A stretch of DNA of 64,000 nucleotides from Cheilinus undulatus. Its lineage: Eukaryota > Chordata > Actinopteri > Labriformes > Labridae. Position numbers and translations under genes: made by a program. Below are positions 25,001 to 40,000 of this stretch, one piece after another. Positions within the stretch are counted from its first letter, which is position 1, and every line of letters starts with the position of its first letter. Below the pieces are notes generated by a model, which saw only the letters and a list, made by a program, of their open reading frames with translations, did not search any database and was not told where the DNA came from. Where the stretch lies: contig NC_054873.1 in NCBI RefSeq assembly GCF_018320785.1, positions 35,191,196 to 35,255,195 on the forward strand, in the 5' to 3' direction.

Positions 25001-28000
25001 TGGAGGTGTCCTAAATGATGTAGGCTCTGTTTAACTTTTCCACTTTTAGAAAAAGTTTTTGGTCGCACAAATTTATCAACCAACTAAATTTAGGAGTCCC
25101 CTTTTAATATGCTGATGTCTACAATCAATTGTTTTTCCTTTATTTCTTTTTGGTCATTATTGCTATACATGATCTTTCAGTGGCTGAATGAGGAGAAGGT
25201 GATTCAGAGGTTGGTGGACATGGTGCAGCCATCTCACGACGAGGATGTGAGTATCAATCATTGTGCTGTTTCCATCACTGGCTATGAGGAAGTTAGCCAT
25301 CTCAGGGCTAACTATGAACCAGAGAACACTCTGTTTGGCTTTTCATCAACAAATCTACATAACATTTATGTATTAAAATATGTTCTTGCAGAATTTTTTG
25401 TTTGACTTGCACTTAAAATCTTGTAGCAATGTAACCTGCAGAGATGCTGTTTTAATAGGATATCAAGATGAATACATGTGTTGTTTTTTTACCTCTTCAG
25501 TAATATTAGAGCAATGGATTGAGGATTTAGCATGGACAGTATAAAGTTATCAGACTTACGACCATATTCTTTTGTCTTCTTTTGTGACACAGCGACACTC
25601 GAATGCCTCCCAGTCACTATGTGAGATTATCAGACTGAGCAGAGACCAGATGTTCCAGGTTCAGGGCTGCTCAGAACCCGATCCACTTCTGGCCACACTT
25701 GAAAAGTAGGCATCTGTTTATGTAATTAATCTCTTACAGTATATACTAATAGAATATACATTTTTAATTTCCACTGTATTTTTATCTTGACCTTACCCTT
25801 CATTAATTTTCAAGCAACTGAAGCAGAGACATTTCTCAAAAGCCTAAAAACTTATCTTTTTAAAGAAACTTTTATTGTTCCTCCAACAGCTCACAGCCAA
25901 AGGCAAAATTAATCAGCAATATTTAACAGAACTAAAAGAATAAGTGTGCCCTACAATAGTGTAACACAAGAAGATAGAAATATTAATAACAATATTTACA
26001 TATGTACACCTTCACTTGTGGAAGGACACAGATCAGGTTTAAAAAACAGTGTATGAATGTTGATAAAGGGAATATATTTCCAGGTAAACATTACACTTAT
26101 GAAAATAATAATGATATTAAAAGTTTATTTTCTCTTTTTGTGTGTGTGTGTAATAACAACATTAAGTTATTATTTTTGCCTGATGGGCTTTTTGTAAGGA
26201 CTTGCATCATGCAAATCAATAGAAATATTTTTGATGGTTATTTTCTCAATACCTTCATGTATGACTGCATCCTCAGGCAAGAGACGGTGGAGCAGCTGCT
26301 GGCTAACATCTTTGACAAGGAGAAGAATGAATCTGCAATTGTCAGTGTTATTCAGATCCTCCTCACATTGTTTGAGACCAGAAGACCAGCGTAAGTCTTG
26401 GGGCCCTTCCCTCGTTTTATTTTTTCATTTTCCACTGAACTGTTTAGGTAAAAGTGAGATTACAGAATGATGTCAAAAACAAACAAACTGTCCGTCCCAA
26501 GAAATTTGTTTTAAAAGATCTGACATTAAATAAACTATTGAAATTTATGAATTAACTGAACTGTTTGTGTATGGAATAAAGTCTACTCAGTCTTGCCCCC
26601 ATTATTACCACAGATATTGGTACAACTTATGCTGTAGTTGAGAGAAAGTGTTGTGTACATAGTTGAAAGACTTGAAAACACATCCTTAAGCTTTTAGCTT
26701 CTTCATAAGGTCACATCTATCCTGGTTTAGGTTTGAGGGCCACATGGAGTGCCCCCCTGGGATGTCACACCCTTCATTCTCAGTCAACCACAGCATCCTG
26801 GAGGCTGTGAGACCCCGACTGAAAGACTTTCACCAGCTGCTACTGGAACCCCCAAAGGTAAAAAATCAACCAAGATGGTTGTCAGTGGTTATTTCATAAC
26901 AAAATGTGTGGTAGATTGAATGTACAAGGATGTGGTATAGCTGCCTAAATGTAATGTTACTAACCCACAGTCACATCTTTGTAATGAGTTTGCATATATG
27001 CCAGTCAGTAGGGTATTTATTTATTTCATCTCCTCTAACAGAGAAATGTGATGAAGACAACTTGGGGGGTACTGGACCCCCCTGTGGGAAACACAAGGCT
27101 CAATGTGGTCAGACTCGTGGCCAGCTTGTTGCAGAGCAACACGCACAGCATCAACACAGAACTCATTAACCTCAACACACTGGGAGTCATACTAGTGAGT
27201 ACTGCTGCCTGTGGTTTGGGTATTTGTCTTTACAGATGGCTTGAAATTGGGTGGAAAAAACTTACTGCGGTAAAATCTTCCCTCTATTGAAGCTGACATG
27301 TTTAGGGCACGGGTATGTGTTTGGCATTACCAATATTTTTCTGCATTTATCAAAACTTTTAAATTAAAAAAAAATCATTTTAGCCTGACTGAAACTTTTG
27401 ACATTTCTTACTGTATTTTACTCTTGAGTAATATTTAGCATAGACTAATGAATGCAAAGGCAGCCAAATAACTTGCAGAATCCACTCAAGTTTTCACTAA
27501 AGTCACTGATCTACATGAAAGTAAAACATGCTTTTTTAGTGTAACCACAAGTATTAGGGACAAAATAAAAATGTAAATGGGATTGTAACTGATTTAAAAC
27601 ATGTCTTAATTAATTTGTCTTACTTTTCTCTACAGGATATGTATTTTAAATACATCTGGAACAACTTCCTCCACATTCAGGTGGAGATTTGTACAGCCAT
27701 GATCCTGGCAATGCCTCCTGCCCCTAACGACCCCCAGCCAGACACAGAGCAAGATCATGCAAGGGAGAGCATCCTTATCAAACATGTAAGTCTTGAGTTA
27801 TAGACAGTGATATCAACAGCAATAAAACCAGCCCATACATGAAAACAAAGTGGAAAAATAGCTCCCTTCCTGAACACTGAGCATTAAATGTTCATGTTGG
27901 GATAACTGCTCATTTCTGTTCATGATAGCTGATTCAAAAATAGCTAATACAAAGATGAACTTTTAATTCTAGTTGTGAATTGCCTTATAAAGCTTTACTG

Positions 28001-31000
28001 ATTTTGTTGCTGGAAAGGGGTTGTGGGTTATACTTAAAAAACATAGTAAGCTTCAGGACACAAAGCTCCTCAAACACAACCATTTCTTTGACATGGTTTT
28101 AGATTGGAAAGCAGCCCTAGAAAACAAGAAATGAGCAAAATAAAGCAACAGTAAAGAATTTTTTTACTTGTCTACTGTAAAAGTCACAAGATTTTCTGTT
28201 AATACAAAAAGTTGCTTATTCTCCTAACTTTAATAATTGTCTGTTATTTTGGACAATATTTTCTATTGAATTTCTAATGCCGTGAGGAAGGCAAAAGATG
28301 CTACATGGCAGATCATGGGCTTAATAAATAATTTGTATTTATTTTCTTTTTACCCTACAGCTTTTTCAGAAGTGCCAGTTTATACAGAGAATCGTAGACG
28401 CCTGGAGCTCTAACGAGAAAGAACAGTGAGTATTTTGCTCTGCTGCAAATAAGTAACCTTGACAGTGTGAGACAGTAATTTTATTATGTGGTCATTAAAT
28501 AGAACAGAGTTGTCAGCAAACCAAAGTCCTTTTCTTCTTTTACTGTGATCACTGCTTTTCAGATTTCACATGAGTTAAGAGACCATATCAGTCAGAAAGT
28601 AATGACTTGTGCTTAAAGCTCCTCATAAACTGAGGATATGTGATGTGTTTGTGCTTGTTTTAGGGCGGAGGGTGGTCGGCGACGAGGCTACATGGGCCAC
28701 CTAACCAGAATAGCAAATTCCATAGTTCACAACTGTGACAAAGGCCCTAATGGACCACAAATACAACAGCTCATCTCTGGTAAGAAGACTCCTCAGTCTG
28801 AGGCTTGATAAAAGTCTGAACTCATCTTAGATTTATTCTATGATGTTCTTGTTGACCAATACTGTCACTGTACTTTCACACCTGATAGTCCGGGGGACTC
28901 GGTCCGTTTTGGAACGGAAATTGCAACAATGTTGCACTTTCCTGTGGTTTGGTTTGCATTCATACTGCTCTTTGTTAAACGGACCAAACCGTCTGAGCAC
29001 CTACAACATCTGCTCGCTGGGGGCGCTGTTGCCACAAACAAACAGCAACCAAGAAGAAAAGCCGGTGTAGAAGAAGATGAAGCGGGGAAATCCAGCTCCT
29101 TCCACCAGTCTTTTTTCCACACAAACAATGAAAAAAAAACACAGAATTTACACTGTCTTGGGGTTTCTGCTCTTGCATTGGGGCATAAGGAGCAGCCAGC
29201 GAGACAGTGAGCTGTCCAACATGCCATTCTTTACACGAGACGAATAAATAAGCACGGACTACAGCGTGTTGCCATGGCTACACAGATGCTAAGCCAGGAA
29301 CCGGCATGTATTTGAGTGTATTAAATCACATATAAATCCTTATATCATTGCGCTTTATCCCACTTCCTGTCTTTGGTTCACAAGTTTCTCTGCTTTGCTG
29401 CTTTGCACTCCCAACGAACCGGACTATTCAGAAAAACGGACCAGAGTTTGTTTAAAGCGGGCCGAACAGCTCTGGTGTGAATGCACCCTTAGACTTAACA
29501 TATGAAAAAAGCGAACTGACATGTAGCCTTCAAATACTTTAAAACAGTGAATCAATGGACTAGAGTGAATCATTTTCTCACTACCCCTTAGTGGAGTCAT
29601 CCTTTAGCTTCACTTAGCTTTTTTCTCGGCCTGCAAGCATCCAGAAACACAGGATACAAAACAATCTACACGTTTCTGTCCTTTTTTAGTCCACAAAAAT
29701 ACCCCAACGATACAATGTTTAAATACATGCAATATGTTGAGTCTTACAGAGGATAAAAATTTTCAAAATTTTGGTTGTCAGCAAATACTTTTGTATAGTT
29801 TTCCAGACGCAGAAGACAGCAAGAGGGGAAAAAGCCTGTAATTCAAGTAACCACTGGCATTTAACACTGACTTGACAGAACCAGTCCCGAAACAGTTTTG
29901 TGATTATACGTCAAGCAAAGATGTTGTACATAAAACTCTCTGTGTTTGTGTGTGACAGAGCTCCCAGCAGAAGACAGAGAGAAATGGGAGGCCTTTATTT
30001 CTGGGCAGCTGGCTGACACAAACAAGAGAAACACTGTCGACCTGGTGTGTATCCTCCTGAACATCAATTTCAGTCTGTCATTAAAATTTCACTTTCTGTT
30101 TGATGTAAAATGCACTCATGTAGACAGTGATGTACTTTTTACTGCTTTGATTTAATTTTATTGCATTGAAGTTAACATCAAGCAGGTTTTTTTGTCCAAG
30201 ATGCACGTCTCTGAACTGAGCAAACATTTCTGAGCTCAGTTACAAACCACGAAACCTTTTTGTTTTCATTTGTGTGCAGGGATATCTGAGCCTATTCAGT
30301 ACTTTGATGTGAAATGCAATTTTACCTGCCTCCTATTGGCTAAAAAAATACACAATTTTCTTTAGGTGAATACACACCACATCCACTCTTCCAGTGACGA
30401 TGAAGTGGACTTTAAAGATAGTGGCTTTCACCAGGATTCCTCTCTACAACAAGTAAGAGCTAAACAGACAAATACTCACAATATAAATGCAAACATGAAG
30501 AAAAGCAGGCCTATAGCCAAGGAAGCCTAGCATATTGATGGATATGTAATACTCATTGTGATTACATTTAAACAGAAGCTTTTTCTTTGATATCTGTTAA
30601 AGAAAACCTTTTAACACTGTTTAATACTGTCTCATCAAAGTTGGTCACTGTGAGATATTATACTCAAAACACATTTTACACTAAGTTTAAAGTTTCAGAA
30701 AGACAAATATTAAATGTTCATGTTCCTAATCTTTTTGTTTAGCACATATGCATTACCCTTGTTGGATTTAAAAGCAACACATCCTCTTTAGTGACTATGG
30801 GTCATGCACAGTAGGAACATGAAACATCTGCCATGATATAAATGTAATAACTTAACCACTAATGTCATTTGGAAAACTGTTAAGCTACTTTAAATCAAAT
30901 TAACTAATGTTAAAGCATTTTGGCATTTGTCTGCAAATGCATGTTTGTGCTTTTTAAGCTATTAACCTTTCTGGTATACACATTATACAGTATTTGTTTA

Positions 31001-34000
31001 TTCAGCTTAGAACATGTATTTGCTATTTTCTGTACTGCAAGTAATGACAAGATTTGTGTAGCTCCAAGACTATATCATTATCGTTGGTCCTGGGTTTGCC
31101 AGGCCTTTTCTGATTATCAGATGCAACAAATGACGTCCAATTTTATTGAGCAGTTCGGCTTCAATGACGAAGAGTTTGCTGATCAGGACGATGTTGTGGA
31201 GTGAGTACTCATCCTGCATGACTGGACTTGCTGTCTAAATGTATCTGTGTAACACTGAATAGATGTGGCAGTAAAGACATTACAGAGCTGGTGGTAGTGG
31301 ACAGGAGGGTAATATGCCTTCCTGTGTTTAAAAATAGCATAAAGTATGGAGTATATGATTTTACAAGAGTGTCATTCTCTGCCTCATTACTGTGGCATAT
31401 CAGAACATAGAAAAACAATTCAAGTCATTATGTTAATAATAATAACTACTAATGTTTTTTTTTTAATTAAAACTGAAGTTGTTTCGATCTGATTGGACAG
31501 CTGCTGCTTCTAAAGATCAATGGCCAAAACTAATGCTTAATGGAGAAATATGCCTCATGTCCTTCTAATATGGCATCATTAATAATACAAACTGGGACTG
31601 TAGAAAGTAAACCATATCCAGCTTATGTGCTGTCTTGTACTGCCACCTTTACATTCTTCAAGATAAACTTGCTGGGAAATAATCTTGTGCAAAGCTTGTG
31701 GCCTGTGGAAGATAGCTGGTAGTAGTTCAGTGTTATAAAATGTAAATTCGTGTGGTGACTTAGAGCCTTTCTCTTTCTATGTATATCTTTGGCTTGGATT
31801 AATCAGAATATGATTGGGACCTTTCTCATTGGGTGTCTAATGCAGTTGGAAAAATTCACTTCAATACTTCAGTTTTTGAGATGCATGCAGAAAGGAGCAT
31901 TGTTTAGAATCTAACAAGACTAGCTGTTGTTTAAAGGAAAGGGATATAGGTAACACTGTACAGCACTTGTAAAGCTGAAGCAACAAACAGCAGGTAGACC
32001 ATTGTAGCACATAGGAGAGCTTTTATCAGTTTAATTGTATGAATAAGATATTTACAATGTATGGCAGCTGTGAAAAAATTGTTTATAATTATTAAGAATA
32101 ACAGATCCAGAGCACTGACAGGAGCCAGATTCAATGTGGGAATATTATCCTGCAGACTGAACACACAGCAGAGTAGAGCTGAGTCAGCTCTGCATGATGC
32201 TAATCCATGCAGATGTTCGAAAACGAAATAGAACAGTGACAAATTCAAATCCATTCAGTAATAGGGTAATTAGAGAGTAATTAGGGGTTCCTTGGTGTCT
32301 CAGCAGCCAGCTTCTCCCATTTCCATTTTTCAAGCTTCTTGTGTTGGGGTATACAGAGCTATTTTGCTGGTCTGGTGCACAAGCTTAAACTGGTTTGATT
32401 TCATTCAGTCTAAATGAACTGCCTTTTGCTAATTCAGTTTATGGCAGACTGAAAAGTGCTCTACATCAGCTGACAACAGCACAAGGCTCAACATAAACTC
32501 ATTTCATCAAAATCATAATAATAAAACATAACTGTATTTGTCTGTTATTGGACATTTGACACTGTGGCAGAATTTCGTTTGCCTGGCAGTCTAATGTTTA
32601 TGATGCCAAACCAGTTTGAGCATTTTTACCCTGGCCAAACTGTAGTGAAGTAGTGGAGAAAAAAATAAAATACTAGAGAAGATGTATTTCCTTTTTTGTT
32701 TTGCTACCTGAAAATAGTTGATTTATTTGGGGCCTGTTGGGTTTGTGTGTGTGTCTGTGTGTAGATACCATTAATTTGATCTGATTTCACCTTTCTCTAA
32801 TTGTTAACTGCAGACTTGTTTGCTTGTTTCCCAGTGGAAACACTGATGCTTCTGTAGCTCTTTTCAATTTCCCCTGATCATCTTTGACATCTGATTTAAA
32901 CTAACATGTTAGATTGAAAGAAGTACATATTTGGATAAGAAGATGGATAGTAGCCATCAATTTTTAAGCTTAGCTCAGTGCTAAAACTGGAAGCAGAAGA
33001 AAACTGACATGTTAATCGAGATGGTGGTAACAAGTTTCTGCAGCTTAAACACAGTTAGTCAAGTCTCAGGTTTTACACACAAGGCCTGGGACTTCTTAAC
33101 TGAAGCTTTTAAGTTCATCTGAATTTCAGTTCTTTACTTTTTTTGATAAATTTACAACCTTAAAGATGCATGTTTAGGATAGAAATGTCCATAAACACCT
33201 TTCTTCATCAGTATATTTCTGTTATCATGACCTTGGCATGGGGTGAGAAAAGTGGTAGTAACTTGCAGTAACTTGAGTTACAGCTATGTGCTACAGCTGT
33301 CTGCCAGTAAGTTGCATTGTGTGTGAATGCCTAACGACTGGAACTAACCTAACCTCTGTTCTCTTTAACATTGCAGTATTCCCTTTGATAGAATATCAGA
33401 CATCAATTTTTCACTGAATACAAATGAAAGTGTAAGTACTTGAATTATTAATCTTGAATTCAGACATTTAATGAATGACGTCAGAGTTAAATTACCATGA
33501 AACAAAAGAAAATCTGTAATTTATATGATAAAAGATGTTTCCATTTATCACCACTGGCACTCATTTTAAATAGAAATGACAAAGTGAGATCAGTTGCAAA
33601 GCAACAAATGTCGACACTGTTGGATGAATCAAGAAGACAAAAACCACAGGCAGAAACGTTTACAACCTGATTTTATCAAACAGTCCCTCAAGTTTAAAAA
33701 ATGTTAAGACAGTACCACTGACCTGTGTAAAGGTTTTGTTTTTGTGAAAATTCATGTTGATACCGTTTATACATTCAGTATGTGTGCAGGTTCTTTTTAG
33801 AATGTATCTGGAAAAATTGAATTCATGAAACTACATATGAGAAGTAAAACAAAATGCCAATCATTGACTTGAGATAAAAAGTTTGGCCTCTGGTTTGTAT
33901 GAGAATAGGTTACATCAAGTCAAAGGAGCAAACACATACTGTGCAGAATAAATGCTAATGACCAGCTCTGTTTACTCAGACTCACAATAGCATTTCTGTC

Positions 34001-37000
34001 AATAAGATAATTTCCCTTTAACATAATTCCTCCAGTGAGCCAGAATTTATCAATTAATAGCAACACAGTTTTGCAAATTGCCACCATTCAATGTTTCTGT
34101 GTTTTCAATGGACCTAGTCTTTTATTAAGCACAAGTTGTTTCTGTGTGTTTTCTTTAGGCAAATATAGCTTTGTTTGAGGCTCGCTGTAAGGAGAAAATC
34201 CAGCAGTTTGAAGATGCTGGTTCGGATGAGGAAGACATCTGGGATGAAAAAGATGTCACCTTCGCACCTGAGGCACAGAGACGTCCCAGGTCAGCTGAAC
34301 ATAGAAACATGCACACTTCATTTTTTAATGCATTACAAGTCCACCCACCTTCCATATTCACTGTCCATATGTAAAGACTTCGATTATGACTTTGGCCCTT
34401 CTCTTTTCTACCTCTAAATTGTTTTTACAACCAAATACACATAGTTCTGTACAAAGTGGTAAAAATTGTAAACCATTTTCTTTAATAAATTTATGGATAT
34501 ATGCAGAGAGATTTTCACATTTCTTGTTACAAAAAAACAAAATTATGCCACTTAAAAAAGCACCTATTGTTGAACAGTTCGTAAACTACTTTTCAGACTT
34601 TAAGCCGTCTACTATGCAAACAAATTAAAATGAACATGAAGAATTAGGAAACAAAAGTGAGGGCATTTCAGTATCTTCAGTTCAATCTCAATACAACAAT
34701 GTCCCAAGGTTTCCATCAGAGCAAGAATTTTTCTCCATCATCCCACAAATCAACACGTTTCACAAAGGCAGTCCCCATATTTTTTCAAACAAGTCCTTTT
34801 TCCCTTTCATTCTTATTTGACTTTCTCATAAAGTAGTTTTGTAAGCATTTGTTTAAACCAGTATTTAACTTTTGGTCAATATATGTTTTTCCAAAATATT
34901 GCAATAGATGATTTGGCATGTAAGAGACACGTCTATCATCGTCCGGCCGGTTTAAGAGAAAAATACACTTCTCGGGCTTTTCTAGCAAAAAATATGTGCC
35001 CCTGGTCTAACCTGCCAGTTGAGAGGAGGATCAGGAGAGCCACAACCATTTCCTGAGAGGGGCGGAGTCAGACAGCTAATTAACATTTAAAGGCACAGAA
35101 ACATCTCGTTCTGAGCAGGGCTGAAACGGGGGTTTTAGACATGCAAAAATCCAAAACTGGAGTGTTTATTCAGCAACAAACTTCATGTTTTGTGTTCAGG
35201 TATGTTTTGGGGACCTCTGAGACCAATATAAACTTGTCTTTAAAGGGTAAAATATGTTTTTACAACTGTGATGACATTATGCACATGCACTAGTGGTGGG
35301 CGGTAAACCAACATCAATACTGTCACCAGTAAAATTTCTGCCACAGAATGGATTTCTGCAACACCATCATTACCAGTTCAAACCAAGCGGCAACCTCTGG
35401 TCCTGAAAAATGAAGCCAGTGCGGAAGTGCAAAAAATTTCAATACAGCGAGTGTCCACTTGAGGCTGGTTGCAGCCAGTTTTTACACTAGAAATAAACTG
35501 GTTTACATCCTGATTTAAAAAACCCAAACATGTCTCATTAGCTAATGTCTTCGTGTGCTCTCACTGTACGAGGGGTGAATTTTTTCGTACCACAATGGTT
35601 AAGATTATATTTAGGAAAAACCTCACTGCGCACTGATTGGCGTGTCTCATTTGATTGACAGTTAGCTTGACAGCAGAAGCTACGTATCTGTCAACCAGAA
35701 TGCTAGCTAGCTAGCTAACAGGAAGTTGAGCTTAGTGGGCAGGCCCTTAGGTTGATCCAAAGTTTGGTTGAGACTGCGATTTCAATATGGTAGCTGCCAC
35801 AGATTGGCTTCAAGAGCTGTTTGAGTCCGCCTATTGTAAACAGAGGACTGACTTCACACAGGGTTTGTCCAATTCTTTCTATAGTCTGTGGTTTAAACGG
35901 GTGCGTTCAGTTTTTGTGCCTACGTGAGGCATAACTGGTGTTTCCACTAGCATAGCAAAAAGCAGCTGGAAAGCAGCTCAGTGTGAGTCCAGTCAGCACT
36001 AAGTTTTGCTCAAGAAAAAATACCGTAATATGATATTTAGGCTGTATCACACAGGCCGAACATGCACAACAGTCACACACAATGTATAGTGTGAAGATAT
36101 ATGACCTGAGGTGCATAATGTTGCCACTTCTGTTATTTGCTGAAAACCAAAACCACCAGTTTTCTCTTTTCCTCAACTAATCTACATTTAAAATCTGTCT
36201 GATATCAGCATCAGCAGTCAGAGAACTGAGCAGGATGCACGCACAGTTTGTGTCTGCATGTAACATGCACCTAGGCAGCAGGTGATGCTGCCTTACCAAT
36301 AGTTAGCAGCCCAGTGGTGATCGTGGCGATCCCTCAAACGTTTTAAATTGGATCTGCTGAATTTGTTACGATTATAGCAGAAGGGATATGGACATGACTT
36401 TTCAGTTTGCATGCAGAACCAGAAGTCGACCTGAACGTGTTTTGTTTGCTCAGCAAAATGTCAGCCAATCTGAACTGAACTATTGTCTTAGTAAAAAGAC
36501 CACTCAACAAAATTACATGCTTAGTTTCTCACTAACACTCAGCAAATACTGACAGTAAAAGAATCTGGACTGTAAAAACTATGTTTCTCCTTTAACATTG
36601 AATTTTAACAGCTGAGTCTTATGCATGTGAACTTGAATTGGTAGCTCCACGGTATGGCATTCCTCAGTGTAGAGGGAAAACGATCTCTGATGATGATGAT
36701 GGTGATGATGACGACTGAATAAAACTGTGTGTCCATCTCAGGAGCTCAGGCAGCACAGACAGCGAGGAGAGCACAGACTCTGAGGAGGAGGACGTAAAGA
36801 GAGATCCATTTGAAGCTTCAAACCCCAGCACAGATGACAGAATGGAAGTTGACACAGGTTTGTTGACCTGACCCTCTTAACAGTGTTCAGGGAGATACCG
36901 TGTGATTTCTCTTTTTATTATAAGCTCTACATCCAAGGTTGGCAGTGGCGTAAGGCTAGAGCAGGATGTAGGGCATGCCCCTCTCTGTACCTTTAATAAT

Positions 37001-40000
37001 TACAAGCCATAAAGGCGTATACTCTCTGTTCCAATACATTTTTTAAAAAACTGGTTCATATCCCCATAAATCCAAGTATTAGACAAGACCACTGAATGTC
37101 TGTATGAATGATTTTTTTTCTTTTTTTTTAGGGCCAGTATGGACAGCTAACTTTGATGACATCCCCATGGACACAGGTACATCCACAGCTCCAGCTTCTA
37201 GCCAAAACAATCCTTCAGCCCCCTCTTCCCTGGCCTCCCCTTCCTCCTCCACAGAAGTCCACCCTGAAGCAGCCTGGAGTTCCCCTCCTTCTGTAACCTC
37301 TAACTCTGAGACAGGCTGGGCAGATTTCTCCAACTTCACCCCAGTCAGGTAGGACGTCATGATGGAATTTATCATACCAGTTGTAGAACATTATCACTGC
37401 TTTTGGCTGGTTTTAGATTTGACAGTATTTCTTTATGGACATCTTTTCTCTTCCAGCCCCAAAGACCCTCTTAGGTGCAACTCTCCTGTTGCAATGGAAA
37501 CCAGCATAGAGACAATGGACCCTCTGGGGGTTAATGCACCCATGCAGTCTGAAGGTGAGATGTGTGCTCGTGTTTACAGGCACTATTTAATCTGTGATCC
37601 TGACTCTCACTGGGACAAACTATTACGGGGCACGATTATTTAAAAAAACATTTCACTGGCTAATGCTTGTGTTAATGATTTTACTTTGAATGGCCCTCAG
37701 AAGAAAAACAAAATTTGAAATAATGAGAAATGAGTATAATAAATCCTATCAGGGTAGCTGTGGGTTAAGTCATTTCCATATCTGACACCCCTGTCCCCTC
37801 TCTCTACACCCATCAGACTGTGACGGCTGGTTGGGTTCAGGTGTGTCTTCTCCCTCCTCCACCACACCAAAGGATTGTGGGAGAACCAAAGCAGAAGAGG
37901 AAACGGCCTGTTCTGAGCAGCGCAGCATCACAGAGACGGTCATCAACGGCTCTATGAAAGAGACAGTCAGCCTCACTGTTGATGCCAAAACTGAGACAGC
38001 CGTCTTCAAGAGGTTCGACAAAGACACACAGAAAGCTTTCACTGCATGGCAGAGCAAATAAATGAAGATGTAGACCATATTTTTCCCTTGAGTCATTCTA
38101 ACTAGTTACCACTGAAAGAAAAAGAATTCATACTGTGCTTGATAAGACTAAAATATTTTCAATCTGAAAGACTGAGGAAATGGAAATAAAATACAAAAGT
38201 GTACGCAGTGCCTCAACTAAGACCCTGACCGCCTTTTAATTCAGATAAACCTCAGTGTATGCTATTTATACAGGGTAGACTCGTCTGACTGACTGAAATG
38301 TTTAAGTGAAGGCAAGGTGCATAGTAAAGGTGTAAATTCTGTATGACAAAGTAGGATTAATGGGCCTTATTCACCAACCATTATTAAGAAAAAAGATGTT
38401 TTTAAATTCCACTTAAGCAGTTTTTAAGACAATTCTGAATGGCACCAAAGTTTTCTTTTCTGTAATAAGTTCTGAGCCATGAAAAAATGTAAGGATACTC
38501 CAAAGCTCTCTGACTCTCTTAGAGCTGATATGGCAGGATAAAAAGACTTATTTTGCACTTAACGGTTCTGATATATAGTACAATAACACCTACGATTTTA
38601 AAGTATATTTTTATTGCGTTTTTATAAATTTAGCACTGCAAGTTATGTAAACGTATGCAAATGCACAACTTAAATGTTGTCAACTTGTAATTTATCCATA
38701 TGAAATTACTAATATAAACTTGTTTCTGATGAAAATGCTTGAATGCGATTGTTGCATTAAGCACCTGTGCTAAAATTGTAGTTAAATCTGCTTTATTGGG
38801 TTTCATCTTGAGCAACGTTACATCCACTTGAGGACTACTCATAGATTTGTTATATTAGGAGTTAAGTGGGTGATTGTGTGTGCAGTTTATAATAATTTTG
38901 ACACTATTGGCATCCTGCTACTTTTCTGTCCTGTGTGCCTTCTGTGTTTGCACACAGCCCTGAGGTCTCATGTCCTAAAGGGGCACAAAAGGGTTATTTT
39001 TCTATGATCATTTGGAGAAATGTAAAGAAGCTTACAACTCCTAAGCACACAGCATTTATCAATTTAGGAACACAGGTGTGAAAATCCGCAGCAGTTTAAG
39101 AGCACATCATCAATCAATCATTAAGTTTCTCTACAAAGCTTTAATCAGAATACATTTTTAAAAAATCTTTGAGATATTGGTGAATGAGGCCCTGTGATTG
39201 AGGGGATAAGAGCAGCCCCTTGCTTCAACCAGTCCACATCATGTAAGAAAGAACAGCCCAAGAGTTTAGGTTTTTAATTTTAACTGTAGTAGAATTTCAT
39301 TTAAGTAAGAAAAAACTTCACACAATGTTCATCAGCCTGTGACTCACTTCTTAAAGCCCTTGTGATGAAGTATCCTTTGTTAAAATGAGCCAGGGGTGTA
39401 GTTAACACTTCCAGTGTTTATGTTGCAGGGGTGTTTTAAAAATTGTATGTAAAAAAAGTACTACTGAAACCCATGGTAGTTGATATGAATTTATCTTAAG
39501 CTCGTAAGAGAGTGTCCTGACTGCACGCAACATGAGCAAGCATCAGCATCAAAATCAGCTTGATTACATTGATTCCTATTGTACTATTCTATCAGCATGT
39601 GAGTGGTGCAGGCCTTGCCCATTTCTATTCTCCTCTCTGCCTTTTGTGTTTGGATGAGTGAGGAAAAAGGAAAAAAGAGAGATGACAAGGAATCAGGAGT
39701 GTCTGACACGAATATTTCCTTGATTTTCTTTCTCTTTTCTCACCCAACAGAGCTTTAAAGCTGGTGGGCAGTTTTATCATTAGGCATTAAAGTTATTCAT
39801 ATCTGTGTTTGAAATGATGATAGCTTGGCATCAATACTATTACTCTCAAATCTGTCAAAGGCTAAACTTGCAAAGCCAGTGGACTAGCTGTACTCCATAG
39901 CTGTCATCAGGCAGATCTATCCTCCAAAGCTCCAACTTGAAACAATTTTGTCCGGTCTGAGAATGGACTGGACAAATCAGAATGATTTCAGGAGAATGAG

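Noticed and set aside
37079-37375. Minus-strand ORF antisense to the ppp6r3 Ser/Pro-rich exon
   Set aside because: A shadow of the plus-strand coding exon, which is firmly placed by splice sites and homology.
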